NCBI RefSeq assembly: GCF_019879105.1
Contig: NZ_CP082249.1
Span: forward strand, 2,356,001 to 2,420,000
From: Natrinema sp. SYSU A 869
GTDB taxonomy: Archaea > Halobacteriota > Halobacteria > Halobacteriales > Natrialbaceae
Direction: 5' to 3'
DNA length: 64,000 nt
Shown: positions 55,658 through 64,000 of the stretch, piece by piece
How the letters are laid out: each line of letters starts with the position of its first letter
Position numbering within the stretch: the stretch's first letter is position 1
The notes under the pieces: model-generated
What the model was told of the DNA's origin: nothing
What the model saw: only the letters and a program-made list of their open reading frames with translations
The model's database searches: none
Program-made: the position numbers and the translations under genes

Positions 55658-56617
55658 TCACTCCGGATCGAACCCGCCGACGAGATACTCGAGGGCGAAC
55701 AGTGCGACCGCGCCCACTGCGGCCCACGCGGCCGTCAGCGCGATCGTTTCGGTGGTCCACGCGTGCTCCTCGGCGATGTTGTGCAGCGGGGCCGGAACCG
55801 AGCCGGCGATGAGGCTGACTAGGAAGACGAGGGTCAACTCGCGGTTGCGGGCCAGCGCGGCGCGCACGACGCGAGCGATGGTGACGAGGCCGACGACCCC
55901 GCCGGCGACGAACAGCACCACGGTCGTTCCCGGATCGACGACGGCCGCGAGCGAGCCGCCGCCGAGCAGGTCCGCGCCGGCGCGGACGAATTCGCTCAGT
56001 TCGTCGGAGAGGAAGATGTACTGGCCGAGCAGGATCAGGATCAGCGAGCCGGAGATTCCCGGCAGGATCATCGCGCTGACCGCGATCGCGCCGGCGACGA
56101 CGATCACGACCGGCCCGCCGCCGGGTAACTGGACGATATCGGCGGCGACCAGCAGCGCGAGCGTCGCACCCACGACTGCAGCGCCGACGTGCGCCGGCGA
56201 GGAAAACTCGAGACTCCGGCCGAGCGTGATCGCCGAAGCAGCGATCAGCCCGGTGAAAAAGCCGAATACTGCGATCGGGTGGGATTCCGCGAGCGACGAG
56301 ACGATCTCCGCGATGAGGACGACCGAGGTGACCATGCCGACGCCCAGCGGCACGAGGAACTGCAGGTCCATCTCGAGGAGCGCTTCCCGCGCTCGAGCCC
56401 GGCGCTCGGGTCGATAGGCCCGCAGCACGGCGATCGCTCGGCGGGGCGTGAGCGCGGTGACTGCGGCGATCAGCCGACCGTAGAAGCCGAGCAGGAGCGC
56501 GACGGTCCCGCCAGAGACGCCGGGCAGGGCGTCGGCCGCACCCATGCAGAGCCCGTAGCCGTAGGCCCGCAGCAGTTCGATGCGGTCGTCGGCGACCTCG
56601 GGTTGCTCATACTCCAT
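55658..56617 (-). CDS. DUF368 membrane protein
   Basis: A 319-residue multi-TM protein with the DUF368 start YGYGLCMGAADALPGVSGGTVALLLGFYGRLI and about eight to ten TM segments. The second GISGSLILILLGQY repeat of PGxSGxxxxxLLG occurs near residue 190. DUF368 proteins act as polyprenyl-phosphate flippases in bacteria (PopT), so a lipid-carrier recycling role is plausible in archaea but untested here. Confidence 0.87.
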   Translation of the reverse strand: MEYEQPEVADDRIELLRAYGYGLCMGAADALPGVSGGTVALLLGFYGRLIAAVTALTPRRAIAVLRAYRPERRARAREALLEMDLQFLVPLGVGMVTSVVLIAEIVSSLAESHPIAVFGFFTGLIAASAITLGRSLEFSSPAHVGAAVVGATLALLVAADIVQLPGGGPVVIVVAGAIAVSAMILPGISGSLILILLGQYIFLSDELSEFVRAGADLLGGGSLAAVVDPGTTVVLFVAGGVVGLVTIARVVRAALARNRELTLVFLVSLIAGSVPAPLHNIAEEHAWTTETIALTAAWAAVGAVALFALEYLVGGFDPE

Positions 56618-56809
56618 GCGTTCGCTCCTGCAGTCTCCGCCTCGAGTTACGGACGCGTTGTGCTCGACGCCACCGTCTCGAGCCCGCCGGACCGGGCTGC
56701 CGTTTCGGCTGCATGCTCGAGTGGGCGATGCGCGGCCGTATAAAACTGCGACAACACCGTCAGCGCGTGTTGGTCTCCGGACATGGTCTCCCGCTCCGAG
56801 GGCCGAATC

Positions 56810-58381
56810 TCACACCGGCCGGCCCATCGTATACAGAAACATCGGCGTCTGTCCCCCGGCTCGGGGCTCGAAGAAATCCGTGACGATGTCGTCGTAGAAC
56901 GTCAGTCCGGTCCCGCCGAGAGTCCGATGTGCATAGGTCCCCAGATACAGCCGGCCGGCCGTCAACGACGCCTCGAGCTGTGCCGCCCGGTAGCCACGAT
57001 CACCGAGCGCGTCGACGAGTTCCGCGAGGTCGGTCAGGAAATAAATGCAGACCGCGGCGTCGGCGGCCAGTCGCTGGTCCAGTGCGAGGTGGCCCGCCTC
57101 GCTGCGACACTCGCCGGTCCGAAGTCGCTCGAGTTCGCCCGCGGCCGGGTGATACTGATACGTCCCCGATTCGAGTCCGTCGACGCCGTTGACGATCAGA
57201 TAGGGGTCGACGAACGAGAGCGGCGGGTCCCCCTGCCGGCCGACGTCCATCGGCACGCCGCGGACGGCCCGGTCGAGCACGGTCGAGAGTTTGCGGAAAC
57301 TGATCGACTCGCGTGCGTACTCGCGACAAGAGCCGCGGCGACGGATCGTTCGATGGAGCGGCCGACTCGAGGCCGTCTCGGCATCGACCGGCTCGAGCGC
57401 GATCCGTTCGCCGTCGCCCGGATCACGGGTCCCGATCGATCCCGCCGGCCGCCCGGATCGCCAGGAGTCCGCCGCGGCACCGCTCTCGAGGGTACCGGCC
57501 GCCCACGCGTCGTGGATCAGCGGGAACGACTTCTCGGTCGGCGAGAGCGGTTCGGTATCGGGGTTGATCGACTCGATATCGGCGGGATCGGAATCGGACT
57601 TGGGAACAGTGTCGCCCGCGCCGATCGGCACGATCTCGAGGGGCGCTTCGCGCTCGGGCTCGAGGCCGAGCAGGTCGACGATGGGTCGATCGGCGAAGCC
57701 GGTGACGATGTCGGCGCGGTGGTCGAGCGCGTGGGCCACCGCCAGCAGGTTCGCGAGCGTCGTCCCGGAGTCCCAGAAGGCGTGGCGGAACGTCCGATCA
57801 CCGTACTTCCAAGCGTTTCGCCACCACGTCGAGGTCGCGACGACCGATAGCGGCGCGTCGGCGACGCCTGTGTCGCCGCTAGCGTTCGCGAGGACGCCGC
57901 GGTAGTCCCCCTCGCGGAGGACATCCAGCGACAGCGTCCGCGGGTCGAAGTGGTAGACGCCGGCCTCGAGATCGGCCGTTGAGGCGTCGGCTTCGTCGTC
58001 GCCCGCGAGATCGCCACAGACGACATACAGATCGACGTGGTAGAGCGCACCGGTGGTCGCCGCGGCGCGGAAGCGGAGGGAGTGTCCTTGTTTGTCGATC
58101 CGCTTCGTGATGCCCGCGGCGTAGTAGCACAGGGTCGCGACGGTCTCGAGGTCGGGACTCCGCCCTCGCCTCGAGTCACCGTCGGGTGTCGACTCGGTGA
58201 TCGTCGACAGCGCCGGCTGCTGTGGCGGTCGAATCCGTTCGGCGATCGGAACTGCAGGCAGGTCCGTGTACTCCTTGTACGGCCGCGGCTTGTTGTCGAA
58301 ATCCAGCCCGTGACCGCCCTCACGGACACTTCTGGGCGAGTGTTTCGTCTGTTCGTGGTAGTCGGCTGTTCCGATCGGCAT
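56810..58381 (-). CDS. SagB/nitroreductase family protein with two domains
   Basis: A 523-residue protein from ATG 58381. It starts MPIGTADYHEQTKHSPRSVR, and has one nitroreductase-like domain in residues ~80-280 and a second in residues ~310-520 (CREYARESISFRKLSTVLDRAVRG, then GVDGLESGTYQYHPAAGELE and TYAHRTLGGTGLTFYDD). This layout is typical of SagB-like thiazole/oxazole dehydrogenase relatives without an adjacent cyclase or precursor gene. FMN binding is inferred. A longer frame upstream adds a poor N-terminus. Confidence 0.82.
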   Translation of the reverse strand: MPIGTADYHEQTKHSPRSVREGGHGLDFDNKPRPYKEYTDLPAVPIAERIRPPQQPALSTITESTPDGDSRRGRSPDLETVATLCYYAAGITKRIDKQGHSLRFRAAATTGALYHVDLYVVCGDLAGDDEADASTADLEAGVYHFDPRTLSLDVLREGDYRGVLANASGDTGVADAPLSVVATSTWWRNAWKYGDRTFRHAFWDSGTTLANLLAVAHALDHRADIVTGFADRPIVDLLGLEPEREAPLEIVPIGAGDTVPKSDSDPADIESINPDTEPLSPTEKSFPLIHDAWAAGTLESGAAADSWRSGRPAGSIGTRDPGDGERIALEPVDAETASSRPLHRTIRRRGSCREYARESISFRKLSTVLDRAVRGVPMDVGRQGDPPLSFVDPYLIVNGVDGLESGTYQYHPAAGELERLRTGECRSEAGHLALDQRLAADAAVCIYFLTDLAELVDALGDRGYRAAQLEASLTAGRLYLGTYAHRTLGGTGLTFYDDIVTDFFEPRAGGQTPMFLYTMGRPV

Positions 58382-58460
58382 GCTCTGAGCTACCACATCG
58401 GTCACCAAAAGCCCGGGCGGGGGGTTTTTCTCGCTCCGGTTTGATACGCACCTCGAGAAC

Positions 58461-60517
58461 ATGGACCTCGAGTCGATTCCGGGCGTCGGCGAGAAGACGG
58501 CCCGAGCGCTGTCCGAACTCGACGATCCCGAGCGCGCGCTGCGGACAGGTGACGTGGGAGCGATCGCAGCCGCGCCGGAAATCTCTCAGGGTCGGGCCGC
58601 CCGGATCGCGCGCGGCGCGATCCGGCTTGAGCACGACGATCCCGGCGGGTTTCTGGCGACTGACCGGGCCCGCGAGGTCTACCACGAGGTCCTCGGACTG
58701 CTCGAGGAACGGACGGTCACTGACTACGCCGCCCAGCGACTCGAGACGATTTATCCGAGCCAGCGGCACTCGCGCATCGAGGAAGTGCAGGCGTTTGCGG
58801 GCGACGCGCTCGAGCGTGACCCCGACCCCGCGGTACTCGAGGCTCTCGAGGGGGTCGAACCCCTCCGGGAGCCCGGCGACGTGCGGGTCCGCGAGCGCTG
58901 TCTGGCGACGACCGACGCCGAGCGCTACTCAGCGGCCCGCGAGGCGATCCCAGAGCTCTCCGTCGAGATCGTCGAGGACGCGCAGGGACTGGCCGAACTC
59001 GCACGTGGGTACTCGACCGTGATCGCCCTCGACGAGTCTTTCGCCGGCGTCACCCTCGAGGGCGATGTACAGGTCCGACCCGACGCCCTCGAGAACCCGG
59101 CCGAGGTGGTCCCCGAGCGGCCACTCTCCTTCTTCGCGCGCAATCGAGATCGCCTGCAGGCAGCGATCGAGGTCCATCGGACCGCCGGCCTCAAGGCTCC
59201 CTGTGAGCTTGCGGCGCTCGAGGACGGCCTCTCGCGGTTGACCGAGGATGGCACGGTCGCGGGCGACGGGGAACTCGACCGGCTGACGACGGCGATTAAC
59301 GACCTCGATACGGCGACGGGCGCGGCCGAGAGCGCCGCCAATGACCACCTCCGGGAGGCGATCCGCGAGCAGGACGTGACGATCGAGGGCTCGGACCTGC
59401 TGTCGCTGGTCGAACGCGGGGCTGGCGTCGACTCGCTGCTATCCCGCGAACTCGCGGACGAGTATGCTCGAGCGGTCGAAGCGGCCCGCGATCACCTCGT
59501 CGACGCGCTCGATCTCGAACAGGGAGAGAGCGAGATCGCGCGCCGCGCGTTCAGCGACGAGCCGGCGTTTCCGGTCGAGCGCGACGAGGACGTCGTCAGC
59601 CGACTGCGCAAGGAGCTGACGGCGGCCAAGGAACAGCGCGCTGGCAGACTCAAACGCGAGCTCGCGGCCGATCTCGCCGACCAGCGCGAGGGGGCTCGCC
59701 AGCTCGTCCGTGACGCCCTGGAACTGGACGTCGAACTCGCAATCGCCCGATTCGCCGACGACTTCGCGTGTACGATGCCGACGTTCGTCGAGCCGGACAA
59801 TGTCGCGGATGGGACCGACGAGGCCGTCGGCTTCGCGATCGAGGGCGGCCGTTCGCCCCTGCTCGACGAACCACTCGAGCGAATCGACCCCGTCGACTAC
59901 GAAGTTTCGGGGGTGGCCCTGCTCTCGGGGGTCAACAGCGGTGGAAAGACCTCGACACTGGATCTCGTTGCGAGCGTGGTCATTCTGGCACACATGGGGC
60001 TGCCCGTCCCTGCCGGGCGCGTTCGGCTGCGGCGGTTCGACGATCTCCACTATCACGCCAAGACCCAGGGACGCTCGACGCGGGCGCGTTCGAGTCCACC
60101 GTCCGAGAGTTCGCGGATCTCGCAGAGGGCGGCGAGGGATCGCTCGTGTTAGTCGACGAACTCGAGAGCATCACCGAACCCGGCGCGTCGGCGAAGATCA
60201 TCGCTGGGATCCTCGAGGCGCTCTCCGAGAACGGGGCAACGGCGGTGTTCGTCTCGCATCTGGCCGATGAGATCCGCGAGATGGCCGAATTCGACGTGAC
60301 CGTCGACGGGATCGAAGCGGTCGGGCTGGTCGACGGCGAACTCGAGGTAAACCGCTCGCCGGTCAAGGATCATCTGGCGCGGTCGACACCGGAGTTGATC
60401 GTCGAGAAACTGGCCACCGAGAACGATGGCGACGCGGCCGTGACCAACGGCGGACGGGAACCAGCGGGCGAGTCCGATCCAGGATTCTACGATCGACTCC
60501 TCGAGAAGTTCGATTGA
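58461..60517 (+). CDS. MutS-like ATPase with N-terminal HhH (frame change)
   Basis: A 685-residue protein when one base is restored near CAGGGAC (60067-60073). It begins with helix-hairpin-helix MDLESIPGVGEKTARALSEL and continues with a coiled-coil core. The MutS ATPase follows: Walker A LLSGVNSGGKTSTLD near residue 494, then restored TQGTLDAGAFESTVREFADL, and Walker B LVLVDELESITEPG. It lacks the MutS mismatch-binding domain I and resembles MutS2/MutS5-type proteins of haloarchaea. It may act in recombination or mismatch control; the break is probably an error, as the rest is intact. Confidence 0.85.
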
Positions 60518-60600
60518 TGCTACGCGATCGGAATTAGGGTAGTCAGTTGCCGACACATGCAAGTAATACGCCTACACGCTGACGCATCCATTGTCATGGT

Positions 60601-60768
60601 ATGACCTATCAATACGAGTGTTCGGAAGGGAGCTGTCAGTTTCTGCTCCGCTCGAGCAGTTCTGACGAGGTAGAGCGACTCGTCCGCGCACACGTCCGGA
60701 TGGTTCACAACGGCCGGATCGATTCGACGGACCTCAAGCGGGGCACGGATCGGATCGAACTCGCGTAA
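60601..60768 (+). CDS. Small DUF1059-like protein
   Basis: ATG 60601 opens a 56-codon frame (MTYQYECSEGSCQFLLRSSS, DEVERLVRAHVRMVHNGRI, then DSTDLKRGTDRIELA). The Cys-x4-Cys spacing followed by HVRMVH resembles the DUF1059 zinc-finger-like family common in archaea, where it may bind zinc (C, C, H, H). It follows the MutS-like gene and has AT-richer sequence before it (GTAATACGCC at 60563). Confidence 0.7.
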   Translation: MTYQYECSEGSCQFLLRSSSSDEVERLVRAHVRMVHNGRIDSTDLKRGTDRIELA

Positions 60769-61077
60769 ATCGACATTCAAGAAGCGAGAGGGCAAATAGC
60801 CAGAAAACTCTCGCAGGAGCGACGCTGGTCACTCGAAGTTTCTCTCGAGAACACATGTCCCCCCTGTCCCCCGGTTTGAGCCGTTCGAACGCCCCATAAT
60901 CTCGAGGGCGTGATAGGCGCGACGGCCGCTGGTGCGGTACTCCCAGCCCCGGTCGTCTAGAACGATCGTGCCAGATTGGCAACCCGGAACCGTGTTCCTT
61001 CGTGTAGTCGCAGGTGTCGGCTCGAGCGGATGGAGCCCGCCTGAGCGGGCTCGGCGGGGCCACCGAATTCGTCGTCG
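60769..61077. other. Intergenic region with a terminator-like stem
   Basis: About 309 bp, no supported gene. A perfect 8-bp stem lies at 61033-61052. Short frames have a non-halophilic composition. Confidence 0.45.
61033..61052 (-). terminator. GC-rich stem-loop after the 61078 gene
   Basis: GAGCCCGC (61033-61040) pairs with GCGGGCTC (61045-61052) around CTGA, 26 bp after the stop of the minus-strand gene. It may mark the 3' end of that mRNA. Confidence 0.4.
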
Positions 61078-61398
61078 TTACTCGTGCCACTCCAGGATCC
61101 GCTTGCGTCCCCACGCCTCCTCCTCGCCGCCCTGGTCGCCGGTGAGATCCACGAGGGATTCGGCTTCGTTCTCGTCAAGAAATTCGGCGATCGAATCGGC
61201 GTAGGACGCGATGGCCTCGAGCGTGTCGTCGTCCTGAAGCGCGAACGATTCGCTCATCGCATCGGGCATTCCGTCGGGTGCCACGTACGTTTCCTCGAGA
61301 GCGTAGTCGCTGACTCCCCGCAGCGTCTCCGGGGAGAGGTCGTCGAACTGCTCGAGCAGGAAGTCAGGGATTTCGCCCGGTGGCTCCGGTGGCGTCAT
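61078..61398 (-). CDS. Haloarchaeal hypothetical protein
   Basis: A 106-residue acidic protein that begins MTPPEPPGEIPDFLLEQFDDLSPETLRGVSDYALEETYVAP and ends WGRKRILEWHE. Helices are predicted in the first half and around DDDTLEAIASYADSIAEFLDE. I know of similar sequences only as hypothetical haloarchaeal proteins. It is divergent from orc1/cdc6 across 131 bp. Confidence 0.65.
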   Translation of the reverse strand: MTPPEPPGEIPDFLLEQFDDLSPETLRGVSDYALEETYVAPDGMPDAMSESFALQDDDTLEAIASYADSIAEFLDENEAESLVDLTGDQGGEEEAWGRKRILEWHE

Positions 61399-61529
61399 TG
61401 TTGTCCCTTCAATTGATAGTATGAATATTAATTCTTGTGACTGTGTGATACAGTAACAGGAGACACGCCAAGCCGACGCTGGAACGTGCCACCGAAGCGT
61501 TAAGACGCTGCGGAAGCAGGGTGAAAGTG

Positions 61530-62660
61530 ATGGGAGACGACCCCGAAGAGGGGATGTTGTCGTGGGACGAATCCGTGTTCAGAAACGAGCACGTCTTCGA
61601 AATCGACTATGTTCCCGAGACGTTCAAGCACCGCGAGGGCCAGACCCAGAGCCTGACGTATGCGCTGCGCCCGGCGGTGCGGGGGTCACGGCCGCTGAAC
61701 GTCGTGGTTCGGGGGCCGCCCGGAACCGGGAAAACAACGGCGATCCAAAAGCTGTTCGACGAGGTGGGAGCCCAGACGAGTGAGGTCCGGACGATTCGGG
61801 TCAACTGCCAGGTCAACGCGACCCGCTACTCGGTGTTCTCTCGGCTCTTCGAGGGAACCTTCGACTACGAGCCGCCCTCGTCGGGCATCTCGTTCAAGAA
61901 GCTGTTCGGTCAGATCGCCGAGAAACTCGTCGAGGAGGACAAGGTACTGGTCGTCGCCTTAGACGACATCAACTACCTCTTCTACGAGAACGAGGCCTCG
62001 GACACGCTCTACTCGCTTTTGCGGGCCCACGAGGAGTATCCTGGTGCGAAGATCGGCGTCGCCGTCGTCTCTTCGGACCCCGCACTCGACGTGATCGACG
62101 AACTCGACTCTCGGGTCCAGAGCGTCTTTCGGCCGGAGGACGTCTACTTTCCGGTCTACGACCAGCCCGAGATCGTCGATATCCTCGAGGAACGCGTGAA
62201 CCGCGGCTTCCACGAGGATGTCATCGACCGGGACACGCTGGAGTACGTCGCCGAACTCACCGCCGAAAGCGGCGATCTGCGGGTCGGGATCGACCTGTTG
62301 CGTCGGGCCGGACTGAACGCGGAGATGCGGGCCAGCCGCACCGTCGAGCGCCAGGATGTCGAGGACGCCTACGAGAAATCCAAGTACATCAACCTCTCGC
62401 GGAGCCTCTCCGGGCTCACCGACACCGAGCAGGCGCTACTCGAGGTCATCGCCGAACACGACGGCGAGCAGGCCGGCGAGGTCTACGAGGTCTTTCACGA
62501 CCGGACCGACCTCGGCTATACGCGCTACTCCGAAATCGTCAACAAACTCGACCAGCTCGGGCTGATCGACGCTGACTACGCCGAGGTCGATGGCCGCGGC
62601 CGCTCGCGGTCGCTCACGCTGTCCTACGAGAAAGACGCAGTGCTCGAGCGCCTCGAGTGA
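61530..62660 (+). CDS. orc1: Orc1/Cdc6 family replication initiator
   Basis: A 376-residue AAA+ protein that binds replication origins and loads the MCM helicase. Walker A is GPPGTGKTT near residue 68 and Walker B is VVALDDINYL near 146; sensor and arginine motifs follow, then a winged-helix domain (SGLTDTEQALLEVIAEHDGEQ to the end). ATG 61530 was chosen; GTG 61521 is also in frame. I found no origin recognition boxes in the 131-bp upstream region, so this may be one of the non-origin-linked paralogues that haloarchaea often carry. Confidence 0.9.
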   Translation: MGDDPEEGMLSWDESVFRNEHVFEIDYVPETFKHREGQTQSLTYALRPAVRGSRPLNVVVRGPPGTGKTTAIQKLFDEVGAQTSEVRTIRVNCQVNATRYSVFSRLFEGTFDYEPPSSGISFKKLFGQIAEKLVEEDKVLVVALDDINYLFYENEASDTLYSLLRAHEEYPGAKIGVAVVSSDPALDVIDELDSRVQSVFRPEDVYFPVYDQPEIVDILEERVNRGFHEDVIDRDTLEYVAELTAESGDLRVGIDLLRRAGLNAEMRASRTVERQDVEDAYEKSKYINLSRSLSGLTDTEQALLEVIAEHDGEQAGEVYEVFHDRTDLGYTRYSEIVNKLDQLGLIDADYAEVDGRGRSRSLTLSYEKDAVLERLE

Positions 62661-62761
62661 CGGACCGCTGAGACGTCGAACGGCTGTTCTCGAGCCTCGA
62701 CGGTCCGCTGCCGATGGCTATCTGGCCCGTTGCTTATCCGCCGACGAATCGTACGCAGCAT

Positions 62762-63853
62762 ATGCCGTCGCTCCTCATTTACGGCTCGTACGGCTTCGTC
62801 GGGGACCTGATTGCTCGCGAGGCGACCGACCGCGGACTGGATCCGATTCTCGCCGGCCGTGACGGTGATCAGCTCCGCGAGCAGGTCGACGACCTCGAGC
62901 AACCGGGCCGTCGGTTCGCCCTCGAGGACCCCGAAATCGTCGCGGACGCACTCGAGGACATCGACTGCGTCCTGAATTGTGCCGGCCCGTTCTCGAACAC
63001 TGCAGCGCCGCTCGTCGAGGGCTGTCTGCGGAGCGGGACGGATTACGTCGACATCACAGGCGAGATCCCCGTCATCGAGTCGATCGAAGATCGGGACGAC
63101 GAGGCGACCGAGGCCGGTATCACGCTCCTACCGGCCGCCGCGCTCTCGACGGTACCGATGGACTGCCTCGCCGCACACCTCGCCGAGCGGCTCCCGGCGG
63201 CGACCCACCTCGCGCTGGGCGTCGACTCGTTCCGAGTGCCGTCAGTCGGCACAGTGCGGACGGTGCTCGAGGGTGCTGATACCGGCGGGGCCGTCCGTCG
63301 CGACGGCCGCATCGAGGGCGTGCCGACGGCGTGGCGAACCCGCGAAATCGACTTCGGTCGCGGGACCCGGCCAGCCGTCACGATGCCGATGGGCGATATC
63401 TCAACCGCCCACTACACGACCGGAATTCCGAACGTCGAGATGTACGCGGTGATGCCCCAGCCCGCACGACTGGCATTGAAATCGCATCGCTACCTCGCGC
63501 CGCTGTTCGAGTCGATGCCGATCCGATGGGCGCTGAAGCGATTGGCCGGGATCCGCGAGGGGCCGTCGAAGCGGGCTCGCCAACGCGGCTCGGCGTACGT
63601 CTGGGGCGAGGCCAGGACCGGTGACGGTGAGCGCGTCGTCTCCAGACTACGGACGCCGGATCCGTACGTCGTCACCACCGACGCGGCCGTGACGGTCGCC
63701 GAACGAGTGCTCGAGGGCGGCGTCGAGAACGGGTTCCAGACGCCCGCCGGCGCGTTCGGCCCCGAGTTCGTCTTCGAACTCGACGATGTGGCGGGCTTTT
63801 TCGACGAGTCGACGCCGGACGAGACATCGCCGGTGAGTCCGCTGCTCCAGTGA
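62762..63853 (+). CDS. Saccharopine dehydrogenase-like (Rossmann) protein
   Basis: A 363-residue protein. It begins MPSLLIYGSYGFVGDLIAREATDRG with the dinucleotide-binding G-x-x-G-x-x-G, followed by VLNCAGPFSNTAAPLVEGCLRSGTDYVDITGEI, typical of the saccharopine dehydrogenase NADP-binding domain family in archaea. Many members are trans-acting enoyl reductases or of unknown role. ATG 62762 was preferred; a longer frame upstream (to 62714) adds a likely non-coding start. Confidence 0.86.
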   Translation: MPSLLIYGSYGFVGDLIAREATDRGLDPILAGRDGDQLREQVDDLEQPGRRFALEDPEIVADALEDIDCVLNCAGPFSNTAAPLVEGCLRSGTDYVDITGEIPVIESIEDRDDEATEAGITLLPAAALSTVPMDCLAAHLAERLPAATHLALGVDSFRVPSVGTVRTVLEGADTGGAVRRDGRIEGVPTAWRTREIDFGRGTRPAVTMPMGDISTAHYTTGIPNVEMYAVMPQPARLALKSHRYLAPLFESMPIRWALKRLAGIREGPSKRARQRGSAYVWGEARTGDGERVVSRLRTPDPYVVTTDAAVTVAERVLEGGVENGFQTPAGAFGPEFVFELDDVAGFFDESTPDETSPVSPLLQ

Positions 63854-63961
63854 GGAGTGGCATTCGATCCTCGAGATCGGATTTGGGACGCTCTCGTTGA
63901 CTGGCTTGAGTAAGCCAGCACTGGATACAAACGACCGTTCCCCCCTACTTCCCGGAGACGA

Positions 63962-64000
63962 ATGTACGCACTCGTCTCCCTGATCATCATCATCTCGCTG
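63962..64000 (+). CDS. Start of a membrane protein (cut by the window edge)
   Basis: ATG 63962 opens a frame MYALVSLIIIISL that runs off the end. The hydrophobic start suggests a membrane protein, but only 13 codons are present, so no identity can be given. Confidence 0.35.
   Translation, partial: MYALVSLIIIISL

Overview
The window is about 64 kb of chromosome from a haloarchaeon (class Halobacteria). The evidence is high GC, strongly Asp/Glu-rich proteins, TATA boxes about 25-30 bp before leaderless starts, archaeal information-processing genes (TBP, PCNA, PriL, Orc1/Cdc6, Hjc) and families typical of halophilic archaea (HalOD1, Bat-type HTH regulators, TatCt/TatCo, amphi-Trp, DUF5789). It resembles Natrinema/Haloterrigena-type genomes, but the sequence alone does not fix the genus. 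I see no rRNA, tRNA, IS element, prophage or CRISPR array.

Layout. 1-3.4 kb: tRNA G10 methyltransferase (cut by the window edge), TBP, a small HTH protein and HisG. 3.5-12.9 kb: a metal-resistance island with a CPH-type P-type ATPase, a MerB-like organomercurial lyase, a Bat-type regulator, an ABC-2 exporter, a CopZ-like chaperone, an Lrp-TRASH copper regulator and CopA. 13-19.9 kb: a membrane protein, a possible structured RNA, a DUF4382 lipoprotein, a SpoIIM-like protein, an amidohydrolase of the SAH deaminase type, a secreted sequon-rich protein and SAH hydrolase. 20-26.1 kb: a signalling cluster (REC-PAS protein, HalOD1 protein, 1,500-residue PAS/GAF/HTH sensor). 26-35.7 kb: CPBP and M48 proteases, Hjc, SWIM protein, PriL, hydrolase, PCNA, RlmE, RHH protein. 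36-39.6 kb: divergent tatCt/tatCo. 39.9-45.9 kb: nitrate assimilation (nasA, narK, nirA) plus an amphi-Trp protein. 46-64 kb: LarE, oxidoreductases, GshA-like ligase, ferritin-like stress proteins, DUF368, nitroreductase, MutS-like protein, Orc1/Cdc6 and a saccharopine-dehydrogenase-like protein.

Ten sites in nine otherwise intact genes (tbp, the CPH ATPase, merB-like, copA, spoIIM-like, the large sensor, nirA twice, a small hypothetical gene and the mutS-like gene) carry a frame change equal to one missing base, mostly at short homopolymers. Restoring one base gives family-length proteins (for example TBP 186 aa, MerB-like 211 aa). All shifts go in the same direction and several genes are essential, so I read them as probable sequencing or assembly errors and annotate the genes as CDS with the shift noted.

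The most interesting unexplained signals are these. (1) A promoter-linked three-way-junction RNA with a competing downstream hairpin (13850-13972). (2) A run of five perfect 8-9 bp hairpins with 2-3 nt loops (46715-46863), with a related one at 35914. (3) A 16-nt element shared by the nasA and nirA promoters, each followed by a short leader ORF that overlaps the start codon. (4) A 10-mer, GATTCCAAAG, shared by the copZ/copper-regulator intergenic region and the copA promoter.
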